NCBI RefSeq assembly: GCF_016863095.1
Contig: NZ_BOOF01000012.1
Span: forward strand, 1-64,000
Source: Microbispora siamensis
GTDB taxonomy: Bacteria > Actinomycetota > Actinomycetes > Streptosporangiales > Streptosporangiaceae
Direction of reading: 5' to 3'
Length of the DNA stretch: 64,000 nucleotides
How positions within the stretch are numbered: position 1 is the stretch's first letter; each line of letters opens with the position of its first letter. The position numbers and the translations under genes were made by a program. Positions 47,466-56,048 of this stretch are shown one piece after another. Under the pieces are notes generated by a model. That model was given only the letters and a program-made list of their open reading frames with translations. It was not told the origin of the DNA and searched no databases.

Positions 47466-48559
47466 ACTCGGTAGGCTACCCAGTCATACCGTCGGTGGTC
47501 CATCGGTTCGCGGAAGGCCGCGTCGCCGGCGTGCGCGAACACGGGCTCGCGATCCTGGCCGAGGGCGAAGCGGACGGTCCTCGTCGGCGGGCTCTGCTGG
47601 TCGCCGCGGGCCGCGCTCACCCGCACCTCGTACGTCCGCCCGCCGTGCAGCCGCAGGTCGCAGCCGCAGGCCGTGATCGGCAGCGGCGACCGCTCGAACC
47701 CCGTCCCCGTGCCGGCGTCACGCAGATCGAGCCAGTAGCCGCTCGCGCCGAAGACGCGGGGCCAGGAGACACGCGCCGTGGAGCCGCGGGCCGCCACGGT
47801 GAGCCCGGCGGGCGGGCGGATCGGCAGCGGCTCGGCCACGGAGGGGATCGGCCCGGCGAAGTCGAGCCGCCCGCCGTGGAAGGCCCGCGAGAACGCGTCC
47901 GCGAAGGCTTTGGCGATTCTGAACTCGCCCACGCTGTTGGGGTGCAGGCCGTCGTAGGTGTCGGCGTACGGGTCGTAGACGGCCGCGAGGCCCACGGGGA
48001 CGACGGGGGAGTCCGGCGTGGACAGGGCGGCCAGGACGGCCGGCAGGCGCGCGTTGTACTCCTCGACGATGCCCTGGAGGTGCGGCATGTGGGGCAGTGG
48101 AGTGCGGCGGACGACGTCGGCCACGAGGAAACGCAGGTCCGGGCGCACGCCGCGGGCCCGGCGCACGAACTCCCCGACGTGGGCCAGCAGCCGCTCGGGG
48201 CCGCTCACGCCCCAGGCGAGGTCGTTGAACCCGAGCGCGACAACGAGGTGGTCGGGCCGGTGCGCGGCGACGGCGTCCGCGATGTTCCGCCTGGCCTCGT
48301 CCATGAGGCGGCCCCAGCGGGCGTAGTGCCGGTCGTGGGCGAAGCGGGTCCCCGGGCGGTAGCCGCCCTCCCGCATTTCGTCGGCGCCCTCCTTCGGCAG
48401 GTCGGGCAGGGCGCGGGTGCCCGTCCACGGCCCGGTGAAGCGCGCCGGCACTCCGTGGGCGGCGAAGTGGCGAGCCAGCCGGTAGCGCCAGGTGTAGTCG
48501 CCCTCCAGGCCGTGGCTGATCGAGTCACCCACGATCATGATCCTCGGATGCGGGGTCAC
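47462..48559 (-). CDS. SGNH/GDSL hydrolase with C-terminal fibronectin-like domain
   Basis: 365 residues. SGNH blocks: IMIVGDSISHG (Ser of block I), VVALGFNDLAWG (block III Asn) and YDGLHPNSVGEF (block V Asp/His). The first ~240 residues are a hydrolase domain. Residues ~250-330 form a fibronectin type III-like beta domain (PAGLTVAARGSTARVSW ... YEVRVSA). No clear signal peptide is seen when starting at GTG 48559 (VTPHPRIMIVGDS), so either the enzyme is cytosolic or it starts elsewhere; the frame is open upstream but there is no good secretion signal. Esterase or carbohydrate deacylase activity is inferred. The 22-bp gap behind the two-TM gene suggests one operon. Confidence 0.82.
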   Translation of the reverse strand: MTPHPRIMIVGDSISHGLEGDYTWRYRLARHFAAHGVPARFTGPWTGTRALPDLPKEGADEMREGGYRPGTRFAHDRHYARWGRLMDEARRNIADAVAAHRPDHLVVALGFNDLAWGVSGPERLLAHVGEFVRRARGVRPDLRFLVADVVRRTPLPHMPHLQGIVEEYNARLPAVLAALSTPDSPVVPVGLAAVYDPYADTYDGLHPNSVGEFRIAKAFADAFSRAFHGGRLDFAGPIPSVAEPLPIRPPAGLTVAARGSTARVSWPRVFGASGYWLDLRDAGTGTGFERSPLPITACGCDLRLHGGRTYEVRVSAARGDQQSPPTRTVRFALGQDREPVFAHAGDAAFREPMDHRRYDWVAYRV

Positions 48560-48581
48560 ACGCCTCCCGGTGGATCGTCCG

Positions 48582-49076
48582 TCAGCGGCCGGCCGGGACC
48601 TGCCCGGACGGCGCCGGGGTACGGGCACGGGTATGGGCACGGAGCAGGTTCCGCACCGGCGGGCCGTACGCGACGAGCAGGATGCCGAGCGCGGCGAGCA
48701 GCAGCAGCGCGGTGAAGACCCATTCCATGGAACCACCGGGGCCGTAGACCCGGCTCTGCCGCCCCACGTCCACGGCCGGGGTCTGCTGCCCCTCACGCAG
48801 CATGTCGCGGTCGGCGCCGTACAGCGCCACGCCGGTGCGCCGGATCGCGCCGTCGGCGGACCGGAAGTCGCCGGTCCAGGTGCAGGACTCGTGCCCGGGG
48901 TGCCGGATGCACGTCACCGAGCGGGCGGTGAAGGTGCCGGGCACGCCGTCCGCCCTGGCCGCGCGTACGACGGGCCCGATGTTCGGCACGGCCAGGAAGA
49001 GCAGGAAGACCGCGACGAACGTGAGCGCGGCGGTGAAGGCCGGGGAGCGGCGGCCTGCCCCGGGTCCGGCCGTCAT
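48582..49076 (-). CDS. Two-TM membrane protein with extracytoplasmic loop, unknown function
   Basis: 164 residues. First helix AALTFVAVFLLFLAV and a second near the end (WVFTALLLLAALGILLVAYG) enclose an ~80-residue loop with FTARSVTCIRHPGHESCTWTG (two Cys, could be a disulfide) and VDVGRQSRVYGPGG. I do not recognise the family. ATG 49076 is 4 bp after the His-rich membrane gene stop, so they are probably made together. The pair may form a membrane complex, by inference only. Confidence 0.7.
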   Translation of the reverse strand: MTAGPGAGRRSPAFTAALTFVAVFLLFLAVPNIGPVVRAARADGVPGTFTARSVTCIRHPGHESCTWTGDFRSADGAIRRTGVALYGADRDMLREGQQTPAVDVGRQSRVYGPGGSMEWVFTALLLLAALGILLVAYGPPVRNLLRAHTRARTPAPSGQVPAGR

Positions 49077-49080
49077 GGCG

Positions 49081-49647
49081 TCACCTCGCGAGCGCCGGGG
49101 CGCAGGAGCAGCGCATGACCGCGCGCTCGGCCTCGTTGGGACGGCGGTGGAGGATCATCGCCACCACCATCGGGATCGTGACGAGGGTGTTGTAGAACAG
49201 GTGCAGCTCCATGCGCGGCACCAGCAGCTGGATGATGCTGGTCGGCACGGGGCGGCCCAGCAGGTGGTCGCCGGTCATCGCCTGCACGAGCAGCAGGAAG
49301 TGCTCGAAGTGGTGCCAGACCTGGATTCCGAGCGACACGTTCCACCAGACGCGGGCCCGGCCGGTGAAGCCGTGCCTCAGCATGATCAGCCCGATCAGCA
49401 TCAGCAGCGCGTAGCCGTAGTGCATCCACTCCGACGTCACCAGCCAGGGGAACGGCAGGCCGAGCACGCCGCGGGCCTCGGGCAGGCTCCAGCCGAGCAC
49501 GTAGACCTGGATGGCCTGGGCGATGTGCTCGGCCCAGTGGGCCACGACGATGAGGGCGAAGACCCCGAGCGCGGCGCGGTGGTGCCGCGTGTTGAGCGCC
49601 CGGTCCCGGCCGGAGGGGTTGAGTGCGGGAACCGCTTCAGTCGCCAT
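49081..49647 (-). CDS. His-rich polytopic membrane protein, unknown function
   Basis: 188 residues with about four helices. Histidines and acidic residues sit inside or at the edges of helices: VVAHWAEHIAQAIQ (His 37, Glu 40, His 41), SEWMHYGYALLM (His 76), VWHHFEHFLLLVQ (His 112, 113, 116, Glu 115) and RMELHLFYNTLV (Glu 148, His 149). Such an arrangement suggests a metal or heme site in the membrane, as in His-box enzymes, although the exact His-box spacings are not met. CSC ends the chain (Cys 180, 182). ATG 49647 follows GAGG; TTG 49653 is an alternative. It heads the minus-strand unit with the two-TM gene, the hydrolase and the RHH/PIN pair. Confidence 0.7.
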   Translation of the reverse strand: MATEAVPALNPSGRDRALNTRHHRAALGVFALIVVAHWAEHIAQAIQVYVLGWSLPEARGVLGLPFPWLVTSEWMHYGYALLMLIGLIMLRHGFTGRARVWWNVSLGIQVWHHFEHFLLLVQAMTGDHLLGRPVPTSIIQLLVPRMELHLFYNTLVTIPMVVAMILHRRPNEAERAVMRCSCAPALAR

Positions 49648-49757
49648 GCGCAAACCTCACTCAAGGAACGGTGGCCTCCGGGCCCGGAACACCGACAAGG
49701 GCCCGCAGGCCCATTGTTCGGTCGCGGTCCCCCGGCCGCTTCTTCCGTCGTGCGGAA

Positions 49758-49780
49758 CCGCGGACGCGCGTGCTCCGCGG
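49758..49780. promoter_or_regulatory. Dyad upstream of short-chain dehydrogenase gene
   Basis: CCGCGGA (49758-49764) pairs with TCCGCGG (49774-49780) across nine bases in the 160-bp divergent gap before ATG 49808. It may be an operator; nothing else was found in the gap. Confidence 0.3.
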
Positions 49781-49807
49781 GTACACCCTGGGCGAGGGGG
49801 TGGGGCG

Positions 49808-50542
49808 ATGCGGCTGGCGGGGGCACGGGTGCTCGTCACGGGCGCGTCGTCCGGCATCGGCGCCGCCACGGCGCTGGAGCTGTCGGCCCGAGGCGCACGG
49901 CTGGTGCTGTCCGGGCGCGACCAGGAGGCGCTCGCGGGCGTCGCCGCCCGGACCGGCGGAGAGGTCCTGCCGGCCGACCTGTCCGACCCCTCGGCCGACC
50001 TCGCCGTACGCGCCGGGCGGGTGGACATGCTGGTGGCGTGCGCGGGCGAGGGCTGGAGCGGGCCGCTCGCGCGGATGTCCGGCGGCACGGCCGAACGCAT
50101 GATCGCGGTCAACCTGACGGCGCACGTGCAGCTCACCCGGCTGCTGCTGCCCGGGATGCTGGAGCGCGGCCGGGGTCACCTCGTCTACGTCGCCTCGATC
50201 GCCGGCGTGGTGGGCGTGCGGGAGGAGGCGGTGTACGCCGCGACCAAGGCGGGCCTGCTGGCCTTCGCCGAGAGCCTGCGCTACGAGCTGCCCGGGGTCG
50301 GCGTGACGGCCGTGGTGCCCGGCGTGGTCGACACGCCGTTCTTCGCCCGGCGCGGCAGGCCGTACACGCGCCGCAGGCCGGCGCCCGTCCCGCCGGAGCG
50401 GGTGGCCCGGGCCATCGCGGTCGCCGTCGAGCGCGACCGCGCCGAGGTGTACGTGCCTGCCTGGCTGCGGCTGCCCGCTCGCCTGCACGGGGCCGCGCCC
50501 GGCGCGTTCCGCGTCCTCGCCCGCCGCTTCGGCCGCCCCTGA
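49808..50542 (+). CDS. Short-chain dehydrogenase/reductase (classical SDR)
   Basis: 244 residues. NAD(P) site VLVTGASSGIGAATALEL, NAG-like segment (LVACAGEGWSGPL), catalytic Ser in VYVASIAGVVG, Tyr and Lys in YAATKAG, and VVPGVVDTPF after the last strand. The Arg after the first loop (SARGARLVLSGRD) suggests NADP preference, not certain. A basic, hydrophobic C-terminus (LRLPARLHGAAPGAFRVLARR) may touch the membrane. Substrate unknown. ATG 49808 follows GGGGGTGGGGCG. It converges with the sigma factor gene with a 14-bp gap. Confidence 0.88.
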   Translation: MRLAGARVLVTGASSGIGAATALELSARGARLVLSGRDQEALAGVAARTGGEVLPADLSDPSADLAVRAGRVDMLVACAGEGWSGPLARMSGGTAERMIAVNLTAHVQLTRLLLPGMLERGRGHLVYVASIAGVVGVREEAVYAATKAGLLAFAESLRYELPGVGVTAVVPGVVDTPFFARRGRPYTRRRPAPVPPERVARAIAVAVERDRAEVYVPAWLRLPARLHGAAPGAFRVLARRFGRP

Positions 50543-50556
50543 CCGAGTCCGGCCGA

Positions 50557-51555
50557 CTACTCCGTGCCGTCCGACGGCAGGCGCTCGGGCAGCCCGAGCC
50601 GCGGGAACCGGTCGTCGTGGAACGTGATGATCTCGGTGATCGCCCCGCCGGTGACGCGCAGGACGTCGATGGTCAGCGGCAGGTACGCGCCCTCCTGCTT
50701 CCGCCACTGGTAGAAGGCGACGGCGGGCTGCCGGTTCACGGCGGTGGGGACGGCGCGCAGGTTCTTCATGTCCGCGAAGCCGCTCTCGATCCAGTCGTTC
50801 ACCACCGCGTCGCGGCCGACGCACAGGCCCGGCGTGGGCGGCATCGAGCAGCGGACGTCGTCGCGCAGCAGTGCGGCGAGCCCGTCGACGTCCGTGGCCA
50901 CGCTGGCGTCGGTATAGCGGCGCACCAGCTCGCGCGTTCCGGCGTCCTCCTCGCCGCCGGTCCAGTCCTGCCGCTCGGCGGGCAGGTGCTCCCGCATGCC
51001 GGCGCGGGCCCGCTGCAGCGCGCTGTTCACGGAGTTGACGGAGTCCCCGAGGAGCTCCGCGACGTCCCTGGCCGGCCAGCCGAGCACGTCCCGCAGGATC
51101 AGCACGGCCCGCGGGCGCGGCGCGAGGTGCTGGACCGCGACCAGGTAGGCCAGCTCGATCGTCTCCCGCGCGACGGCGACGGTCTCCGGCTCATCCGCGT
51201 CGCTTGCGGGCAGCTCGTCGAGCAGCCGGTCCGGGTAGGGCTGCAGCCACGGCACCTCGCCGCCGGTCGCGGGCTCCGGGCGGCACTTGGCGAGCAGGTC
51301 CAGGCAGGCGTTGGTGGCAATCCGGTACAGCCAGGCCCGGAACGTCGACCGCCCCTCGAAGGTCTCCCGCCGCCGCCAGGCACGCAGGAACGTCTCCTGC
51401 ACGGTGTCCTCGGCGTCCTCGAACGACCCGAGCATCCGGTAGCAGTGCACGTGCAGCTCCCGCCGGTGCCGCTCCGCCAGCCCCGAGAACGCCGGCTCGC
51501 CGACTTCGCTCAGACCGCTCACACCCAGCTCCTCCAGCCGCGTGTCCGCACCCAT
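50557..51555 (-). CDS. RNA polymerase sigma factor, SigG/ECF type with SnoaL-like C-terminal domain
   Basis: 332 residues. Region 2 near 20-90 (ELHVHCYRMLGSFEDAEDTV, then QETFLRAWRRRETFEGRSTF). Region 4 near 140-190 (LPRPRAVLILRDVLGWPARD style, AELLGDSVNSVNSALQRAR). Residues ~215-325 form a SnoaL/NTF2-like domain (RRYTDASVATDVDGLAALLR ... ITEIITFHDD). This architecture is known for actinobacterial SigG/SigJ-class sigma factors, where the extra domain may regulate activity instead of an anti-sigma factor. No anti-sigma gene is seen nearby. ATG 51555 follows AAGGATGACGTG. It is downstream of hpnH by 94 bp and may lie in the same transcript. Confidence 0.87.
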   Translation of the reverse strand: MGADTRLEELGVSGLSEVGEPAFSGLAERHRRELHVHCYRMLGSFEDAEDTVQETFLRAWRRRETFEGRSTFRAWLYRIATNACLDLLAKCRPEPATGGEVPWLQPYPDRLLDELPASDADEPETVAVARETIELAYLVAVQHLAPRPRAVLILRDVLGWPARDVAELLGDSVNSVNSALQRARAGMREHLPAERQDWTGGEEDAGTRELVRRYTDASVATDVDGLAALLRDDVRCSMPPTPGLCVGRDAVVNDWIESGFADMKNLRAVPTAVNRQPAVAFYQWRKQEGAYLPLTIDVLRVTGGAITEIITFHDDRFPRLGLPERLPSDGTE

Positions 51556-51649
51556 CACGTCATCCTTCCGCCTCGTCGTGTCCCTTCGCAGGTATGACGG
51601 GCGCGGGCGTGACAACTCATCACCAGGATCGGCCGGCATGGCCGCGCGG

Positions 51650-52654
51650 TCAGCCGCCGCGCAGGGCGCGCAGGGACTCGCGCAGCGAGCCGAGGGTGGC
51701 GAACACCGCCGTCGGCTCGTAGCCGCAGTGCGCCATGCAGTTGGCGCAGCGCGCGTCCCGCCCCCGGCCGTAGGCGCTCCAGTCGGTCTCCTCGACCAGC
51801 TCCCGGTAGGTCTTGGCGTACCCGTCGGCCATCAGGTAGCAGGGCCGCTGCCAGCCGAACACGGAGTAGGACGGGATCGCCCAGGCCGTACAGGGGAAGT
51901 CGGTCTTCCCCTCCAGGAAGTCGAGGAACAGCGGCGAGTGGTTGAACCGCCAGCGCCTGCGGTTGCCGCCCGCGAACGCGGCGCGGAACAGCTCCCGCGT
52001 CTGCCGCACCCCCAGGAAGCAGTCCTGGTCGGGCGCCTTCTCGTAGGCGTACCCCGGCGAGATCATCATCTGGTCGACGCACAGGTCGTCGTTGAGGAAG
52101 TCGAGCACCTCGATCACGGTGCGCGGGCTGTCCCCGGCGAAGAACGTGGTGTTGGTGGTGACGCGGAAGCCGCGCCGCCGGCACTCGCGCACCGCCGCGA
52201 CCGCCTCGTCGAACACGCCCTCCTTGCAGACCGACGCGTCGTGCCGCTCGCGCAGGCCGTCGATGTGGACCGCCCAGGCGAAGTACGGCGAGGGCGTGAA
52301 CTCGTCGATCTTGCGGGGGATCAGCAGCGCGTTGGTGCACAGGAAGACGTACTTCCTGCGCGCCACCAGTTCCTCGACCATCTCCCCGATCTGCGGGTGC
52401 ATGAGCGGTTCCCCGCCGGCGATGGACACCATCGGGGCACCGCACTCCTCCACGGCGGCCACCGCCTGCTCGACCGGCATGCGCTGCTTCAGCACGCCGG
52501 CCGGGTGCTGGATCTTCCCGCAGCCCGCGCATTTCAGGTTGCACGCGAACAACGGCTCAAGCTCGAGCAGCAGCGGGAACCTCTCCCGCCGGCGCAGCCG
52601 CTGGGCCAGGATGTACGCGCCGACGCGCAGACTCTGGCGTAAGGGCATCGGCAT
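51650..52654 (-). CDS. hpnH: HpnH, adenosylhopane synthase (radical SAM)
   Basis: 334 residues. Radical SAM cluster C-x3-C-x2-C in LFACNLKCAGCGK (Cys 38, 42, 45), SIAGGEPLMHPQI, CTNALLIPRKI and a C-terminal extra cluster region (CANCMAHCGY). HpnH joins a 5'-deoxyadenosyl radical to diploptene, giving adenosylhopane, the first side-chain step of bacteriohopanepolyols. ATG 52654 overlaps the stop of the fused HpnG-IspH gene (ATGA), and the second Met (52648) is an alternative. It is the last hopanoid gene here; downstream hpn genes (such as hpnO) are not in the window. Confidence 0.93.
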   Translation of the reverse strand: MPMPLRQSLRVGAYILAQRLRRRERFPLLLELEPLFACNLKCAGCGKIQHPAGVLKQRMPVEQAVAAVEECGAPMVSIAGGEPLMHPQIGEMVEELVARRKYVFLCTNALLIPRKIDEFTPSPYFAWAVHIDGLRERHDASVCKEGVFDEAVAAVRECRRRGFRVTTNTTFFAGDSPRTVIEVLDFLNDDLCVDQMMISPGYAYEKAPDQDCFLGVRQTRELFRAAFAGGNRRRWRFNHSPLFLDFLEGKTDFPCTAWAIPSYSVFGWQRPCYLMADGYAKTYRELVEETDWSAYGRGRDARCANCMAHCGYEPTAVFATLGSLRESLRALRGG

Positions 52655-54180
52655 CAGGGCCGCACCTCCTTCGGCAACGTGAACTCGACGTTCTCCTCGG
52701 TCACCCGCCGTTCCTCCACCTCCAGCGGGCCGAGCCCGCCGAGGGCGGCCACGACGGCGTTCACCATCGCGCCGGGGGTGGACGCCCCGGCGGTCAGCCC
52801 GACCGTCCGCACTCCGCGCAGCCAGTCGAGCGCGATGTCGCCGGGGCCGTCGACCAGGCGGGCGAGCGGCGCCCCATCGTGACCGCAGCGGGCGGCGACC
52901 TCGGTGAGGCGCAGGGCGTTGGAGGAGTTGGCCGAGCCGACGACCAGCATCAGGTCGGCCTCCGCGGCGACGGCCCGCACCGCGTGCTGCCGGTTGGTCG
53001 TCGCGTAGCAGATGTCGTCGCCGCGCGGGCCCTCGGCGTCCGGGAAGCGCCGCCGTATCGCCGCCGCGACCCGCCCGGCCTCGTCGGCCGCCAGCGTGGT
53101 CTGCGTCAGGTAGGCGACTCCGCGCTCCGGGCGCAGGCTCGCGACCCCGGCCTCGTCCTCGACCAGCGCGCCCGCGCCGGGCACCTCCCCGAGCACGCCC
53201 TCGACCTCCTCGTGCCCGGCGTGGCCGATCAGCACGACGAGGTCTCCCCGCGCGGCGAACCTGCGGGCCTCCGCGTGGACCTTCGCGACAAGCGGGCACG
53301 TCGCGTCGACGACGCGCAGCCCGCGCCGCCCCGCCTCCTCCCGTACGGCGGGCGCGACCCCGTGTGCGGAGAAGACGGTGACCGCGCCCTCCGGCACCTC
53401 GGCCAGGTCGTCGACGAACACCGCGCCGCGCCGCTCCAGGTCGCGTACGACGTGGATGTTGTGCACGATCTGCTTGCGCACGTACACGGGCGCGCCGAAC
53501 CGGTCCAGCGCGCGCTCCACGATCTCGATGGCCCGCTCGACCCCGGCGCAGAACGAGCGGGGCGAGGCCAGCAGGACCCGCCGCGGGCCCACCGCCGCCG
53601 CCCACCGCGCGAGGACCGGACCGATCCGGGCGAGCGTGCGCCGCGCGGCGACCGCGCCGCCCATCGTGGCGAGGTTCAGCAGGGGCGCGTCGGGGGTGTC
53701 CACGATGACCCGCACGGCGGCGAACGGCCGGGCCCCCGCGGCGGCGGCCAGCGCGGCGCTCTCCATGTCGACGGCGTACGCGCCCTCGCGGGCCAGCGCG
53801 TGGCGGGCGCGGCCCGTGACGATGCGGGGGGAGGTGACGAGCGGGCCGGTGCGGGCGGGCAGTCCGGCGCGGAGGAGTTCGCCGGCGAGCAGCGGGGCCG
53901 ACGGGCACGGCCAGACCCTGCCGCCGGAGCGGACCTCGGTGGCGACGAGCACGTCCCCGGGCCGCAGGCCGTCGTGGAGGGCCCCGCCGAAGCCGGTGAC
54001 GGCGAGGGCGGCGGAGGGAGGGAGCAGGGCCGCCGCGCGCGCCGCCCGGTCGGGCCCCATGCCGATCCGGACGACCCGGACGCGCGGACGGTCGCTCCCG
54101 GGATCCGGCCGGGCCCGCAGCCCGCGGGCGACGGCCCTGGCCTCCATGCCCAGCGCGGTGCACACGATCAGATCGGTCAT
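52654..54180 (-). CDS. HpnG-like nucleoside phosphorylase fused to IspH (HMBPP reductase)
   Basis: 508 residues in two parts. Residues 1-~195 are a nucleosidase/phosphorylase ([60 protein letters not shown]), matching hopanoid-associated HpnG, which removes adenine from adenosylhopane. Residues ~199-508 are Isp[16 protein letters not shown] (Cys 211), [12 protein letters not shown] (His 240), [10 protein letters not shown] (Cys 295), GHAGHEEV and [11 protein letters not shown] (Cys 391). IspH makes IPP and DMAPP from HMBPP with a 4Fe-4S cluster; all three Cys ligands are present. So the protein joins precursor supply and side-chain processing. Start ATG 54180 overlaps the shc stop. It could be a natural fusion; there is no internal start or stop at the joint (around 53587). 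Confidence 0.9.
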   Translation of the reverse strand: MTDLIVCTALGMEARAVARGLRARPDPGSDRPRVRVVRIGMGPDRAARAAALLPPSAALAVTGFGGALHDGLRPGDVLVATEVRSGGRVWPCPSAPLLAGELLRAGLPARTGPLVTSPRIVTGRARHALAREGAYAVDMESAALAAAAGARPFAAVRVIVDTPDAPLLNLATMGGAVAARRTLARIGPVLARWAAAVGPRRVLLASPRSFCAGVERAIEIVERALDRFGAPVYVRKQIVHNIHVVRDLERRGAVFVDDLAEVPEGAVTVFSAHGVAPAVREEAGRRGLRVVDATCPLVAKVHAEARRFAARGDLVVLIGHAGHEEVEGVLGEVPGAGALVEDEAGVASLRPERGVAYLTQTTLAADEAGRVAAAIRRRFPDAEGPRGDDICYATTNRQHAVRAVAAEADLMLVVGSANSSNALRLTEVAARCGHDGAPLARLVDGPGDIALDWLRGVRTVGLTAGASTPGAMVNAVVAALGGLGPLEVEERRVTEENVEFTLPKEVRP

Positions 54181-56048
54181 GACATCCCCTCCCGGGCATG
54201 CAGGTAGCGGCCGAGCGCGCTGACCGGGAAGACGAGGCGGTAGAGGTGGTAGTTGATGAAGAAGTCGCCGGGGAAGCCCGTCCCGGTGTAGTAGGGCTCG
54301 TCCCAGGTGCCGTCCGGGCGCTGGCTGTCGGCCAGCCAGGCCACGCCCCTGTCCACGCACGGGCCTCGCTCCCCGGCGGCGAGCAGGCCGATGAGGGCCC
54401 AGGCTGTCTGCGAGGCGGTCGGCTCGCCCCGCCCGATCCAGGCGGGGTCGCGGTAGGAGCGCATGTCCTCGCCCCAGCCGCCGCAGGGGTGCTGGTGCGC
54501 CTCCAGCCACGCCACGGCCCGCCGTACGCAGGGGGCGCCGGGCCGCACCCCGGCGGCGGCGAGGGCGGGCAGTACCGCCCCGGTGCCGTACACGTGGTTG
54601 GCCCCCCACCGGCCGAACCACGAGCCGTCGGGCTCCTGCGCCCGCAGCAGCCACACCACGGCCCGGCGTACGACGGGGGAGCGGGCCATGCCCTCGACGG
54701 CGAGCGCCTCGACCACGTGCGCGGTCACGTCGGCCGACGGCGGGTCGATGACCGCGCCGAAGTCGCAGAACGGCAGCCGCAGGCACAGCTCCCGGGTGTT
54801 GTCGGCGTCGAAGGCGGCGAATCCCCCGTCGCGGGAGGCCATGCCGGCCATCCAGCGCAGCCCCCGCTCCAGCGCGGGCCGGGCGTCGGGCCGGCCCAGC
54901 CGGCGCAGCGCGAGGATCACCTCGGCCGTGTCGTCGATGTCGGGGTAGCCGTCGTTGTCGAACTCGAACGCCCAGCCGCCGGGCGGGAGGCCGGGGCGCC
55001 GCACCGTCCAGTCGCCCGGCCCCCGGATCTCCTCGCGCAGCAGCCACTCGCCGGCCCGGGCCAGCGCGGGATGGTCGCGGGGCAGGCCGGCGTCGAGGAG
55101 GGCGGTCATCGCGAGCGCGGTGTCCCAGACCGGCGACTGGCACGCCTCCAGCCTGCGCGTGCCGTCCTCCCTGATGGTGAACCTGTCCAGCCCCGCCAGG
55201 CCGGCGCGCATGACGGGGTGATCGATGCCGTACCCGCTGAGGTGCAACGCGATCAGGGAGTAGACCCAGGGAGGCTGGATGCCGCCCCACGAGCCGTCGG
55301 CCTCCTGACGGGCCACCACCCACTCGGCGGCCCGCCTGAGCGCGGCGCGGCGGAGCCCGGGGATCGGGCGCCGTTCGTACCGGTGCAGGGCGCGGTCGAG
55401 GGCCGCGAACGCGGCGTCCCAGCCGGTGCGCGGGGCCCGCGGCGCGGGCTTTCCGGTACGCAGTTCCGGCAGGCCGAACGGCAGCGGGCGGACCGGCCGG
55501 TGCGCGGTCACGATCGTGAGCGGGACGATGGTCTGCCGTGCCCAGCAGGCCCAGTCGTACACGTTCAGCGGGCACCAGGGCGGCAGGAACATGATCTCCG
55601 GTGGGATGACCGGCAGGTCCTCCCACTGCCACTGGCCGAACAGGGCGAGCCAGATCCGGGTGAAGACCCTGGTCGCCTCGATGCCGCCGGCTCCGCGCAC
55701 GTACGCCGCCGCGGCGCGCATGTGCGGAGCCGAGGGCGGGTCGCCCGCGAGCCGCAGCGCCGCGTACGCCTCGACCGTGGTGGACAGGTCGGCGGGCCCT
55801 TCGTGGAAGTTCGCCCATGTGCCGTCCGGGCGCTGCTGGGACCTGATCCACCGGGCGGCCTCGGCGGTCTCCTCCTCGGTCCGCACGGCCAGGAACTCGC
55901 GTAGCAGGAGGTCCTCGGCGTCCATGGTCACGTTGGTCTGCAACTCGCCCTTCCACCACCCCTCGGGCGACTGCAGGCCGAGCAGGTGGTCGCGGGCCGC
56001 CTTCAGGGCGGTCGCGGCGCGGGCGGCGCTGGTCGCGACGGCGGTCAC
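54177..56048 (-). CDS. shc: Squalene-hopene cyclase
   Basis: 623 residues, full length. The catalytic DxDD is present as DIDDTAEVI (~369-372), with several QW repeats (for example [43 protein letters not shown]). It cyclises squalene to hopene and diplopterol, as a monotopic membrane enzyme. A longer start (ATG 56078, MGYSDDGAG) is possible, but GTG 56048 overlaps the hpnE stop as GTGA, the pattern of this whole operon. Its stop overlaps the next ATG. Length is near the usual 620-680. Confidence 0.94.
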   Translation of the reverse strand: MTAVATSAARAATALKAARDHLLGLQSPEGWWKGELQTNVTMDAEDLLLREFLAVRTEEETAEAARWIRSQQRPDGTWANFHEGPADLSTTVEAYAALRLAGDPPSAPHMRAAAAYVRGAGGIEATRVFTRIWLALFGQWQWEDLPVIPPEIMFLPPWCPLNVYDWACWARQTIVPLTIVTAHRPVRPLPFGLPELRTGKPAPRAPRTGWDAAFAALDRALHRYERRPIPGLRRAALRRAAEWVVARQEADGSWGGIQPPWVYSLIALHLSGYGIDHPVMRAGLAGLDRFTIREDGTRRLEACQSPVWDTALAMTALLDAGLPRDHPALARAGEWLLREEIRGPGDWTVRRPGLPPGGWAFEFDNDGYPDIDDTAEVILALRRLGRPDARPALERGLRWMAGMASRDGGFAAFDADNTRELCLRLPFCDFGAVIDPPSADVTAHVVEALAVEGMARSPVVRRAVVWLLRAQEPDGSWFGRWGANHVYGTGAVLPALAAAGVRPGAPCVRRAVAWLEAHQHPCGGWGEDMRSYRDPAWIGRGEPTASQTAWALIGLLAAGERGPCVDRGVAWLADSQRPDGTWDEPYYTGTGFPGDFFINYHLYRLVFPVSALGRYLHAREGMS

